64,000 nt of DNA from Saprospiraceae bacterium (lineage in GTDB: Bacteria; Bacteroidota; Bacteroidia; Chitinophagales; Saprospiraceae): assembly GCA_016718205.1 (NCBI GenBank), contig JADKEB010000014.1, positions 1 through 64,000 of the forward strand, given 5' to 3'. The notes under the pieces were generated by a model. The model searched no databases, was not told the DNA's origin, and was given only the letters and a program-made list of their open reading frames with translations. Made by a program: the position numbers and the translations under genes. Shown piece after piece: positions 8,093 to 16,664 of the stretch (position 1 is the stretch's first letter; each line of letters begins with the position of its first letter).

Positions 8093-8608
8093 ATGATTGT
8101 AGCTTTATTTTGCATGTTGTGTTTTATAAATACGGAGTATCAATATGAGCTGAATACTGCGCATGACTTCCATCTCAGCCGATGTGAGATCAACTATGAA
8201 ACCACATCAGGAGATGTACAGATAGCCGCTCACATCTTTTTGGACGATCTTGAAAATGCGATTGCACTTACAGGCAGAAAAGGATTGTTTATTGCTACAG
8301 CAAAGGAAAGTAAAGACTGTGATGAAGTCATTGAAAATTATATCAATAAAAAACTAACCCTAAAGGTCAATGGTAAATTTTACACGACTGAAATGATAGG
8401 TAAAGAGTTGTCTAAAGACAAAATTGCAGTTTGGTGCTATCTTGAGATTGCAGGAATGCGTGGTATAAAAACCATAGAAATAGAAAATAAGATACTGACA
8501 GAGCTTTTCAACGATCAAAAAAATATAGTGGACTTCACTGTCAACAAAAAGAAAAGGTTTTTTACAATATTTGATGATAAAAAAGTCACTGAAACCTATT
8601 TGCTATGA
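8093..8608 (+). CDS. DUF6702 family protein
   Basis: The 171-residue protein starts with a short hydrophobic segment (MIVALFCMLCFI) that may be a degenerate signal sequence. It then has HDFHLSRCEINYETTSGDVQIAAHIF, the strand-turn-strand start typical of DUF6702, where an HPFYVS-like motif begins the domain. Beta strands continue to the end (VDFTVNKKKRFFTIF). The function of the family is unknown. Its stop overlaps the yidD start by 4 bp (ATGA), so the two are translationally coupled, which suggests a role at the cell envelope. Confidence 0.75.
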   Translation: MIVALFCMLCFINTEYQYELNTAHDFHLSRCEINYETTSGDVQIAAHIFLDDLENAIALTGRKGLFIATAKESKDCDEVIENYINKKLTLKVNGKFYTTEMIGKELSKDKIAVWCYLEIAGMRGIKTIEIENKILTELFNDQKNIVDFTVNKKKRFFTIFDDKKVTETYLL

Positions 8609-8856
8609 TGTATCAAATGATTAAACGACTTTTTATAATTCCGGTTAGACTTTATCAGATGCTGATCTCGCCCTTTCTTGGGCAGAACTGCAGATACCAG
8701 CCCTCATGCTCCCAATACATGATAGAAGCAATAGAAGAATGGGGTCCGGTGAAAGGAATATGGATGGGTGTCAAAAGAATATTGAGTTGCCATCCCTGGG
8801 GCGGTCACGGTCATGATCCCGTACCAAAAAAAAAAGAATCTGTGCCTAAAGTATAA
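8605..8856 (+). CDS. yidD: Membrane protein insertion efficiency factor YidD
   Basis: This small protein assists insertion of inner-membrane proteins with YidC. The 83 residues show the family pattern: an amphipathic N-terminal helix (RLFIIPVRLYQMLISPFLG), then NCRYQPSCSQYMIEAI with its conserved cysteines, then a GxxxGxxMGVKRILSCHPWGGHGHDPVP segment with the third cysteine and the HPWGGHGHDP motif. Usually yidD sits in the rpmH-rnpA-yidC region. Here it is coupled to a DUF6702 gene instead, an arrangement seen in Bacteroidota. The coding sequence is intact. Confidence 0.95.
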   Translation: MMYQMIKRLFIIPVRLYQMLISPFLGQNCRYQPSCSQYMIEAIEEWGPVKGIWMGVKRILSCHPWGGHGHDPVPKKKESVPKV

Positions 8857-8879
8857 AGAGTGTAGCACCAAAATTTTAC

Positions 8880-8887
8880 TATATTTG
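8880..8887 (+). promoter_or_regulatory. Bacteroidota -7 promoter box for the GH13 gene
   Basis: TATATTTG matches TAnnTTTG 25 nt before the ATG at 8913. The likely transcription start is near 8894. Confidence 0.55.
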
Positions 8888-8912
8888 CAACATAAAAAAC
8901 TTTTCAGTAATC

Positions 8913-10556
8913 ATGGTAGTTCGCAATTTATTGACCCTTGTAGGAGTAATTTTTTTAGTTACAGCATGTAATGTGCCAAAACATTTGACCAGTCAACAAC
9001 AAAAGAATCCATTTTCGTGGAGCAATGCCTCCGTGTACTTTTTGCTTACTGACAGGTTTTATAATGCCGACAAATCAAATGACTTCAGTCATCCGAAAAC
9101 GCCTGCACCTTACCGAGGTTACATGGGTGGTGATATAAAAGGCATCACTCAGAAAATGAATGATGGTTATTTTGACAAGTTGGGTATTGATGCCATATGG
9201 ATGACTCCTCTGGTAGAGAACATCACGGAAGGCGTTGATGAAGGAACCGGATTTTCCTATGGTTTTCATGGCTACTGGACCAAAGACTGGACTAAAATTG
9301 ATACCAGACTAGGTACAGAAAAAGATGTCAAAGATATGGTAGAAGCAGCGCACAAAAAAGGTATCCGTATCCTTATGGATGCTGTAATCAATCACACAGG
9401 ACCGGTTACCCCATCAGATACTCAATGGCCGGATGATTGGGTCAGGACAGGCCCTAAGTGCACTTACAAAGGTTACACATCTACGATCACCTGCACCCTT
9501 GTAGACAATCTCCCTGATGTCAAAACTGAATCTACTCAGGAAGTCCAGCTGCCGCCACATCTTATAGCAAAATGGAAACAGGAAGGAAGATACGAAAAAG
9601 AAGTTGCAGAATTGGATGCTTTTTTTATAAGAACCGGTTATCCGCGAAGGCCTTACTATTATATCGTAAAATGGCTGACTGATCTCATACGGAAATATGG
9701 AATTGATGGTTTCAGGGTAGATACTGTAAAACATACAGAAGAAGATGTTTGGAAAACATTATACGAAGAATCTGTAAAGGCTTTTGATGAGTGGAAAAAA
9801 GCAAACCCATCTGATTTGCAGCACAATCAGCCATTTTTTATGATGGGCGAAGTGTACAATTACAACATCGGATCAGGAAGGGATTTTAATTTCGGAGATA
9901 AAACAGTGGATTACTTTGCCAACGGTTTTGACGCCTTGATCAATTTTGACTTTAAATATGATGCCACTAAGTCTTCAGATGAAATATTTGCAAAGTATGG
10001 TCCATTGCTCCAGGGTCCGCTCAAGGGCAAAACCATCATGAATTACGTTTCATCACATGATGATGGTAGTCCGTTTGACAAATTGCGCACAAAGACCTAT
10101 GAGTCAGCCACCAAGCTTATGCTTACACCTGGTATTGCTCAGATCTATTATGGTGATGAGACAGCACGTAGTCTCAATGTCGATGCCAGCGGGGATGCTA
10201 CCCTTCGTTCGTTTATGAACTGGGAAGACATCAGCAAATCAGAAACTAAAGACTTGCTCACCCACTGGCAAAAATTAGGGTCTTTCAGAAAAAAACATAT
10301 TTCTGTTGGAGCCGGTACACACAGGCAGCTGGCACGCGATATTTTTTCACGTAGTTATACAGATGGAAAGATATCTGACGATGTAGTCATAGCTCTTGAT
10401 CAGCCAAAAGGAATCAAAACTATACCCGTAAGTACCATTTTTAAGGATGGGCAAAAGCTGATGGATCATTATTCAGGAGTGGCGACAACAGTCAAAAACG
10501 GAAGTGCAGCTATCAATTCGGTGTACAATATTGTCTTACTGAAGGCTATCAGATAG
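8913..10556 (+). CDS. GH13 alpha-amylase family lipoprotein
   Basis: This is probably an envelope-anchored hydrolase of alpha-1,4-glucans. The 547-residue protein has a lipobox VTAC (Cys19), then the (beta/alpha)8 barrel starting with SVYFLLTDRFYN and GDIKGITQKM. All four GH13 motifs are visible: DAVINHTG near residue 155, FRVDTVKH with the Asp nucleophile near 269, MMGEVYN with the Glu acid/base near 313, and YVSSHDDG near 380. The C-terminal sheet domain is short (about 90 residues). No sus-type transporter or regulator is adjacent, and the gene has its own promoter. Substrate specificity cannot be read from sequence alone. Confidence 0.92.
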   Translation: MVVRNLLTLVGVIFLVTACNVPKHLTSQQQKNPFSWSNASVYFLLTDRFYNADKSNDFSHPKTPAPYRGYMGGDIKGITQKMNDGYFDKLGIDAIWMTPLVENITEGVDEGTGFSYGFHGYWTKDWTKIDTRLGTEKDVKDMVEAAHKKGIRILMDAVINHTGPVTPSDTQWPDDWVRTGPKCTYKGYTSTITCTLVDNLPDVKTESTQEVQLPPHLIAKWKQEGRYEKEVAELDAFFIRTGYPRRPYYYIVKWLTDLIRKYGIDGFRVDTVKHTEEDVWKTLYEESVKAFDEWKKANPSDLQHNQPFFMMGEVYNYNIGSGRDFNFGDKTVDYFANGFDALINFDFKYDATKSSDEIFAKYGPLLQGPLKGKTIMNYVSSHDDGSPFDKLRTKTYESATKLMLTPGIAQIYYGDETARSLNVDASGDATLRSFMNWEDISKSETKDLLTHWQKLGSFRKKHISVGAGTHRQLARDIFSRSYTDGKISDDVVIALDQPKGIKTIPVSTIFKDGQKLMDHYSGVATTVKNGSAAINSVYNIVLLKAIR

Positions 10557-11028
10557 CAGTGGGCTTTTTATTTATATGTATATTCCTTAACTTAACATAT
10601 CGTGTCAAAATTTTAAATTTAAAAGAAAAGTTACGCTCCATAAAAAGATTGGACGAACATAATACCTAAAAATTTAAAAAGGGTTTCGTTGTGGGGAATA
10701 AAAAAAAAAAAAAAAAAAATTTTTTTGGCCCCAAATTTTTTTGGGGGGGGTTTTTTGGGGCCGCCCCCCCCGGCGGGGCGGCCCGGGGGGGGGGTCGCGG
10801 GGGGGGGGGGGGGGGCGGGGGGGGGGGGGGGGGGTTCATTTTGGGGGAAAACCCCCGCCCCGGCCGCCGGCGGGTTTCCTTTTTTTTTTTTTTTTTTTTT
10901 GTTGGGGTTGGGGAATTGTTTTTTTTTTTTTTTTTAGGTAATAGAAGAAGTCATTAGCTTCAGTGCTCTTATCGGGACTTATCCAAATGCATCGTAAAAA
11001 AATCATGTAATGATTGTCCATTTTGTCA
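10557..11028. other. Intergenic DNA containing a homopolymer block (likely artefact)
   Basis: Positions 10699-10936 consist almost wholly of runs of A, T, G and C, including G runs of 17-18 and T runs of about 20, in a genome that is otherwise balanced and AT-rich. Open frames across it encode poly-Gly/Phe/Lys and are meaningless. This resembles a low-quality consensus or a mis-joined stretch. The adjacency of the GH13 gene and the gene at 11053 should not be trusted. The flanks at 10557-10690 and 10940-11028 look normal and hold no gene. Confidence 0.8.
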
Positions 11029-11036
11029 TATCTTTG
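11029..11036 (+). promoter_or_regulatory. Bacteroidota -7 promoter box for the PD-(D/E)XK gene at 11053
   Basis: TATCTTTG matches TAnnTTTG 16 nt upstream of the ATG at 11053. GGAGG lies directly before that ATG. Confidence 0.5.
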
Positions 11037-11665
11037 TTCAATAATTTGGAGGATGGAGATAGCAAATCCTATTTATGATGTCGTTTTTAAGTATCTGGTG
11101 GAAGACAGTAAGGTAGCCAAAATTATTTTGTCCACACTGACGGATTTAGACATCATCGAATTAGAATTTTACCACAAGAACTAAGTCATTTCAAAGATGA
11201 TGTTGACAAAAATTTATCGAAAAGATATACTGTATTCAATTTATCCATTTATAGATTAGACTTTTCTGCTCGAATAAAAGAAAAAGATGGCAGTGAAAAA
11301 CTAATCATCATCGAAGTTCAGAAGTCTAAATTCACCAATGAGAGCATGAGATTCAGAAAATATCTCGGCAAACAGTATATGAATGAAAATTTGTTTGAAT
11401 GGGCAGAGGATCATGCTAAAAACACATTCAAATCTGGTATTCCGATATTACCGATATATTTTTAGGCGAATCATTTTCAGAATTTTCAAATTATCCTGTC
11501 ATCCACATCACCCGAACAGTAAAAGACAGGTATTCCAATGAAGTATTATCATCCAAAACCAAGTTCATAGATGCCCTTTTTCATGAAGGTATCATTATAA
11601 ATATTCCGGCATTGCGCAAATCACGACGTGATGAGCTGGAAGTTTTATTAAGCATTTTTGACCAA

Positions 11666-11785
11666 GACAACAGAGCACAAAACCATCATATCATGAATGT
11701 AAAAGAGACAGATTTTCCGGAGAAATTCAGACCCATCATCCGCAGATTACAGAGTGCGACTCAGGAAAAGGAAGTTCGGGACATT
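11666..11785 (+). repeat. 120-bp direct repeat, copy 1 (inside the PD-(D/E)XK gene)
   Basis: This stretch recurs at 12067-12186 with a single mismatch (GGAAG against AAAAG near the end). The start-to-start distance is 401 bp. Confidence 0.9.
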
Positions 11786-11865
11786 ATGATAGTAGAGGAC
11801 GACTTCCTATCAGAACTCCAGGACTATGAAAATAGAATTGTCGATGAGCGTAAGCTAAAAGAAGA

Positions 11866-11938
11866 AGCTCAGAGAAAGCAAGAAGAAGCTCAAAGAAAGC
11901 AAGAAGAAGCTCAAAGAAAGCAAGAGAAGCTCAGAGAA
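11866..11938 (+). repeat. 21-bp tandem repeat encoding EEAQRKQ
   Basis: About three and a half copies of a unit containing GAAGAAGCTCARAGAAAGCA encode a charged heptad repeat, probably an extended helix linking the nuclease to the C-terminal tail. The related gene at 48426 has its own 21-bp tandem repeat at the equivalent place with a different unit. Confidence 0.8.
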
Positions 11939-12048
11939 AACAAGAGGAAGCCATAAAATTTCTGCTTGAATTGGGAGTTTCAAAGACTGACATCGCGTCA
12001 AAATTAAATATTCAATTATCTGATATTGATAGGTTGTTAAAGTTGTGA

Positions 12049-12486
12049 TAAATTATTAAATTCTATGACAACAGAGCACAAAACCATCATATCATGAATG
12101 TAAAAGAGACAGATTTTCCGGAGAAATTCAGACCCATCATCCGCAGATTACAGAGTGCGACTCAGGAAAAGAAAGTTCGGGACATTTTAACATAATTGTT
12201 TTGACTATAAATACTAAGCTTGGGCAGTTCAAAATATTTTGATTTAATACGAAATATGCGTTTTTGGAACTTCCAACGAAGCATAAAGACACAAATATTT
12301 CAATTTTGTTGCATGGTGCAAAAAAAAATAAGACCAACATCGTATTAATTCGACAAAAGTGCTCTGATAACTGATAATTGAAAATAGTCTTTGATTCATC
12401 AATTTAATAAAGTCCAATAAAACGGATTATTTCGTTGAAAAAAGCTATCTCGTCGAACTTTTTTAAAAACTATGCACAGTGATACA
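12049..12486. other. Intergenic stretch with duplicated gene fragment
   Basis: It begins with the second copy of the 120-bp repeat (12067-12186), a displaced internal piece of the gene just upstream. The remaining 300 bases are AT-rich. I see no gene, RNA or strong hairpin in them. Confidence 0.6.
12067..12186 (+). repeat. 120-bp direct repeat, copy 2 (downstream of the gene)
   Basis: It is identical to 11666-11785 but for one base. It encodes the NRAQNHHIMNVKETDF part of the PD-(D/E)XK protein, now outside the gene, and is therefore a duplicated or mis-assembled fragment. Confidence 0.9.
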
Positions 12487-12494
12487 TATCTTTG
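12487..12494 (+). promoter_or_regulatory. Bacteroidota -7 promoter box for the ABC transporter operon
   Basis: TATCTTTG matches TAnnTTTG 21 nt before the ATG at 12516. A TTG in the box (12492) is not the start codon. Confidence 0.6.
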
Positions 12495-12515
12495 CCCCAA
12501 ATCAACAAATCACTT

Positions 12516-13421
12516 ATGAATGTTTTATCACTACAAAATGTAGTAAAAGCATATGCCAATCACATCGCTGTCAATGATGTCAGTTTTGATGTAAAAGCAG
12601 GTTCTATCTTTGGCCTCCTTGGACCCAATGGTGCCGGAAAAACTTCACTTATACGCATCATCACAACCATCACAGCAGCAGACAGTGGCCAGGTTTTTCT
12701 TAACGGACATCTGCTCAATCATTTGCACCCAAATGAAATAGGGTACATGCCCGAAGAACGAGGCCTGTATAAAAAAATGAAAGTGGGCGAACAATTACTG
12801 TATCTAGCTCAGCTCAAAGGACTCAGCAGTAAAGATGCAAAGGTAAAACTCAAAGCATGGCTGGACAAGTTTGAAATCATGAGTTGGTGGGACAAAAAAA
12901 TAGGCGACCTCTCTAAAGGTATGAGCCAGAAAGTGCAGTTTATAGCCACCGTAGTGCACGATCCGAAACTGATCATTCTCGATGAACCGTTTTCCGGTCT
13001 GGATCCTATCAACAGCAACCTTATCAAAGATGAAATCTACGAACTCAAGCAAAAGGGATCAAGCATACTATTCTCTACACATCGTATGGAACAAGTAGAA
13101 GAAATCTGTGAAGATATAGTACTGATCAATAAAGGTAAAATCATACTTTATGGAAATGTAAACAAAATAAAAAATGACTTCAAGGAACATATGTATAGTG
13201 TAAAATATGAAGGACAGCTGCCTGAAAACTTTGCACTTTCGGCGTTTGATGTCGTTTCTGCCATTGGTAACGAAATAATTTTTAAAACAAATAATCAACA
13301 CTCATCCAACGAATTGCTTAAGGGGCTTCTGAATCAAAATGTCAACATCATTCAGTACAATGAAATACTCCCGACTTTAAATGAAATTTTTATCAAACAA
13401 GTAGAATCAAACAATGAATAA
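12516..13421 (+). CDS. ABC transporter ATP-binding protein (NatA-like)
   Basis: This is the cytosolic ATPase of an ABC-2 type exporter. The 301 residues contain Walker A GPNGAGKTS near residue 37, the signature LSKGMSQKV, Walker B LIILDEPFSGLDP and the switch His in FSTHRM. The C-terminal 70 residues form the extra domain typical of NatA/DUF4162-like ATPases. The stop overlaps the next gene by 8 bp, so it is co-translated with the permease at 13414. The pair resembles NatAB sodium-efflux systems, but substrates of this group vary. The start is at the ATG giving MNVLSLQNVVKAY. Confidence 0.93.
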   Translation: MNVLSLQNVVKAYANHIAVNDVSFDVKAGSIFGLLGPNGAGKTSLIRIITTITAADSGQVFLNGHLLNHLHPNEIGYMPEERGLYKKMKVGEQLLYLAQLKGLSSKDAKVKLKAWLDKFEIMSWWDKKIGDLSKGMSQKVQFIATVVHDPKLIILDEPFSGLDPINSNLIKDEIYELKQKGSSILFSTHRMEQVEEICEDIVLINKGKIILYGNVNKIKNDFKEHMYSVKYEGQLPENFALSAFDVVSAIGNEIIFKTNNQHSSNELLKGLLNQNVNIIQYNEILPTLNEIFIKQVESNNE

Positions 13422-14733
13422 AATCTGGCTCGTCACACAACGCGAATACCTGTCGAGGGTATTGAATAAAACCTTTATACTTACCACATTGCTTACACCA
13501 TTGGGTATACTGATATTTATGGTAGCAGTGGTTTTTATTATGGGCACTGGATCTGACAAATCCAAGATAATCAATGTCTATGATCCTTCAGATCTGCTCG
13601 AAAAAGAACTAAAAACCAGAGATAATCTTACTTTTCAGTTCAGTGATGATGCACTGGAGAAACAGATCGATCTGTATAAAGACAAAAAGATCAATGGTAT
13701 CATAGAAGTACCGCCACTAAAAGATTCACTGGCTTCAAAGTACACTTATAAGTATCACTCAGACGAACAGTTGGCGTTGGATGAAAATATGGGTATAGAA
13801 GGAGCAATTAGTAAAAAAATCCGGAATTATAAATTGAAAAAGCTCAACATCGACGAGAAGATACTTAAAAATCTGGATACCGATGTCACTGCTGAACCTG
13901 TCACCGTACTCGAAGATAAAAAAATTAGTTCAATCACGACAGTGGTGAGTTCGGTTTTGGGTGGTATCGTAGGCTACGCCATGTTTTTTATTATTCTTGT
14001 TTATGGCATGCAAGTGATGCGGTCTGTTATGGAAGAAAAGATCAATAGAATCGTAGAAGTTCTCATTTCTTCTCTCAAACCATTTGAACTCATGATGGGT
14101 AAGGTCATCGGAGTGGCACTGGTAGGATTGACACAGATAGGCATATGGATGATTCTGATGCCGCTCATCATGATTTTAGGTACGACTCTTTTTGGATTGA
14201 ATGCTGAAGATATGAGTCAAATCAATACAGGGAATATGCCTGTAGAAGAGATGGCTATGTCGTCTCAGGATAAAATAGCACTGATATTTATTGAGATAAA
14301 AGCAATGAATTGGTGGAAGATTTTACCGCTGACATTATTTTATTTTCTGGGAGGATATTTTGCATACTCCGCTCTTTTTGCAGCCATAGGATCAGCAGTG
14401 GGTGAGGATATCAATGAGGCTCAATCACTGACTTTGCCTGTGATGATGCCATTGATGTTTTCGATGTATATCGGATTCAGTGCGGTCAATGCTCCGGACA
14501 GTAGTCTTGCAGTATGGTCAAGTATGATACCTTTGCTGTCGTCTATTGTGATGCCTGTCAGGCTTCCCTTTGATCCCCCGTGGTGGCAGATTGGTGTTTC
14601 TGTGGTATCACTGATCATTTTCAGCATCTTTCTGGTATGGATAGCTGCAAGGATATACAGGGTAGGCATACTGATGTATGGAAAGAAAGCGAGTTTTAAA
14701 GAGTTGGCAAAGTGGGTGTTTTATAAGGGATAG
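13414..14733 (+). CDS. ABC-2 type transporter permease (NatB-like)
   Basis: This is the membrane partner of the ATPase just upstream (8-bp overlap). The 439-residue protein begins with NKIWLVTQREYLSRVLNKTFILTT, a cytoplasmic stretch entering TM1 (PLGILIFMVAVVFIM). A large extracytoplasmic loop of about 120 residues follows, and then five or six membrane segments between residues 170 and 415, including YAMFFIILVYGMQVMRSVMEEK and the conserved EEKINRIVEVLISSLKP element typical of the ABC2_membrane_3 family. The transported substrate is not evident. The reading frame is intact and ends 190 bp before the next gene. Confidence 0.9.
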   Translation: MNKIWLVTQREYLSRVLNKTFILTTLLTPLGILIFMVAVVFIMGTGSDKSKIINVYDPSDLLEKELKTRDNLTFQFSDDALEKQIDLYKDKKINGIIEVPPLKDSLASKYTYKYHSDEQLALDENMGIEGAISKKIRNYKLKKLNIDEKILKNLDTDVTAEPVTVLEDKKISSITTVVSSVLGGIVGYAMFFIILVYGMQVMRSVMEEKINRIVEVLISSLKPFELMMGKVIGVALVGLTQIGIWMILMPLIMILGTTLFGLNAEDMSQINTGNMPVEEMAMSSQDKIALIFIEIKAMNWWKILPLTLFYFLGGYFAYSALFAAIGSAVGEDINEAQSLTLPVMMPLMFSMYIGFSAVNAPDSSLAVWSSMIPLLSSIVMPVRLPFDPPWWQIGVSVVSLIIFSIFLVWIAARIYRVGILMYGKKASFKELAKWVFYKG

Positions 14734-14924
14734 GTCTATGAATCTTGGTTTGAAATCCTGCAATTTTAGGTTTAAATAAATAAAAATCTCCTACATCTCG
14801 ACGGTTAGTGAGGAAGATTTAGGATATCTGTGGTTTCTAACTTCGTTTCAGAATTTGTAATTTTTTAAAATTTAATATGAATAAAGTATGTTTACAACTG
14901 ATCATACTTTTACTAAAAAAAAAT

Positions 14925-16061
14925 ATGGACAAAATATATGACATTATACTCTTTGGAGCAACCGGATTTACTGGCCAAATTACTGCAAAATATCTTTCGG
15001 AACATGCCTCTAAAGAAAATATTAAATGGGCAATTGCCGGAAGAGATCAGGAAAAGCTCCTTCATCTGGCCAAAAACCTTAATGAAAATACTCCCGCAAT
15101 AATAACTGCGGATGTCAATGACTACAAGTCTTTGTGTCAAATGACGTCGCAAGGTCACATCATCATGAATGCCGCAGGACCATTTAGTCGGTATGGGAAA
15201 AAAGTAGTCCAGGCTTGTATTGAGTCATCAACACATTATCTTGATATCACTGGTGAACCTTCATTTATAGCAGATATTTACAATAGCTATTTCGATCAAG
15301 CTGTAGAACAAAAATCCTGTATAGTCAATTGCTGCGGATTTGACAGTATTCCTGCAGATTATGCAGCGTGGCTTACTGCCAAAAAACTTCCCCAAAACGA
15401 GCCTAAATCCCTGAAAAGTTTTATTCGAACCAATGCAACATTTTCAGGAGGGACACTAACTACGGCAATCGAGGCATTACATCAGGAAACACAAAAGAAA
15501 TCCATCAAAACAAAGTTAAAACGCCATCCAGACGCACCACGCATTCCTTTAAAGATCCACTATAGTAAAGAAATCGGAGCTTGGGCTATTCCTATGCCAG
15601 TGGTAGATCCTCATATTGTCAAGAGAAGCGCTTATCGCCTACCTGATGAATATGGACAAGCAGTATCTTACGCTCAGTTTTTTGTAAGATCTTCATTGAT
15701 GAAAGTATTCAAGACTGTCTTCCCAATTGCTGCAGCTTCAGTTTTGGTCAGATTTAAGAGTTTCAGGGACAGGATGTTCAGCAAGTTTAAACCTGGTACA
15801 GGTCCGAGCGCAGAAAGAAGAGCCAACAGTAAGTTTGAAGTCATTTGTTTTGGGACATCTCCTTCCAGTAAGGCAGTCACCGTGATTTCAGGTGCTGACC
15901 CAGGATATGATGAGACGGCCAAAATGTTTGCACAAGCAGCATTTACACTATCAGATAGTATAAAAAATCAAACCATCAAATATGGAGTACTTACGCCAGT
16001 AGAAGCATTTGGCATGCCATTGGTGGAGAGGCTCAAAAAGTCTGGAATAGTAGTCAGGTGA
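14925..16061 (+). CDS. Saccharopine dehydrogenase/trans-acting enoyl reductase family protein
   Basis: This is an NAD(P)-dependent oxidoreductase of about 378 residues. The N-terminal Rossmann motif is ILFGATGFTGQITAKYL. Conserved family segments follow: WAIAGR, MNAAGPFSRYGKKVVQACI, HYLDITGEPSFI and NCCGFDSIPADYAAWL. The C-terminal half has FEVICFGTSPSSKAVTVISGADPGYDETAKM. Homologues include mycobacterial trans-acting enoyl reductases and eukaryotic saccharopine dehydrogenase-like oxidoreductases; the substrate here is unknown. A longer frame from 14877 adds 16 poorly conserved residues. The ATG at 14925 places the fold at its usual start. Confidence 0.85.
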   Translation: MDKIYDIILFGATGFTGQITAKYLSEHASKENIKWAIAGRDQEKLLHLAKNLNENTPAIITADVNDYKSLCQMTSQGHIIMNAAGPFSRYGKKVVQACIESSTHYLDITGEPSFIADIYNSYFDQAVEQKSCIVNCCGFDSIPADYAAWLTAKKLPQNEPKSLKSFIRTNATFSGGTLTTAIEALHQETQKKSIKTKLKRHPDAPRIPLKIHYSKEIGAWAIPMPVVDPHIVKRSAYRLPDEYGQAVSYAQFFVRSSLMKVFKTVFPIAAASVLVRFKSFRDRMFSKFKPGTGPSAERRANSKFEVICFGTSPSSKAVTVISGADPGYDETAKMFAQAAFTLSDSIKNQTIKYGVLTPVEAFGMPLVERLKKSGIVVR

Positions 16062-16553
16062 TAATGGCGTATTGTTTTATCCAATCAGAACGACGATAAT
16101 TTTTTTTGAATACAGACAATGTTACACATATCTTTGTCTTATTACAAAAAAATGGCACCTTCATTTCAAATACGATTCTTTTACGTGTCTTTATGATATT
16201 ACATCGATAAGTTAGAAAACGATTGTGGAAACGATTTTTTCCAACAATTTTTCTGATTTTAATAATACTCCGCATATTTAACAGTATTTGTATAGCATCA
16301 TCCTTATGAAGTTATTAAGACTTCATACTTTAAAGTATCCTTTACAAACTCATTAATATCCATTAACACTTTATTTGGCAATAAACATAAGAAGGCTTCG
16401 TTTACTTATCAGGTTTTACACTTATCAATTTTACAGGGTATACACCCAAAAATACTTCAGAATAAAGTTTGGCACAATAGTTGAAAAACAGTTAATTACA
16501 GATAATAATTTGTTAACAATTATATTACGCTGATTTAAAAGTGCTTTTAGTGT
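16062..16553. other. Intergenic stretch, no gene seen
   Basis: This is about 490 bp of AT-rich DNA. A 73-codon open frame on the minus strand (16054-16275) has a basic, low-quality translation and overlaps the end of the upstream gene, so it is not called. The promoter of the lytic transglycosylase lies at its right edge. Confidence 0.5.
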
Positions 16554-16561
16554 TACCTTTG
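16554..16561 (+). promoter_or_regulatory. Bacteroidota -7 promoter box for the lytic transglycosylase gene
   Basis: TACCTTTG matches TAnnTTTG. The ATG at 16665 is about 100 nt away, giving a relatively long 5' leader. Confidence 0.5.
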
Positions 16562-16664
16562 CGCCCCGAATTATTTACAATCATCATTCAGCAACTAAAC
16601 CAACAGAATGATGATGATCTGAAATAATTTTTTTAAACCCAAAAACGACCCATTAATTTTTACC

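Larger units (their letters stand above)
11053..12048 (+). pseudogene. PD-(D/E)XK nuclease family transposase (Rpn-like), three frameshifts
   Basis: Starting MEIANPIYDVVFKYLVED, the product matches the Rpn/PD-(D/E)XK transposase family (PF12784-like). The nuclease core is visible across frames: IYRLDFSARIKEKDG, then LIIIEVQKSKF, where D and ExQ/K are the catalytic positions. The reading frame breaks near 11167 and 11460 (each repaired by one more T in a T run) and near 11925 (one base lost in a repeat). The C terminus has a 7-residue repeat EEAQRKQ in tandem, then LLELGVSKTDIASKLNIQ, an HTH-like tail, ending at 12048. All breaks are single-base losses, so consensus error is possible. A second family member lies at 48426. 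Confidence 0.75.

Noticed and set aside
10689..11021. Several open frames with poly-Gly, poly-Phe and poly-Lys across the homopolymer block
   Set aside because: They are translations of G, T and A runs in a probable sequencing artefact and have no protein-like composition.
12516..14733. Specific assignment of the ABC pair as a sodium exporter (natAB)
   Set aside because: The family includes exporters of many substrates and nothing in the sequence points to sodium.
16054..16275. 73-codon minus-strand frame
   Set aside because: It overlaps the end of the upstream gene, has basic and irregular composition, and no promoter or domain.
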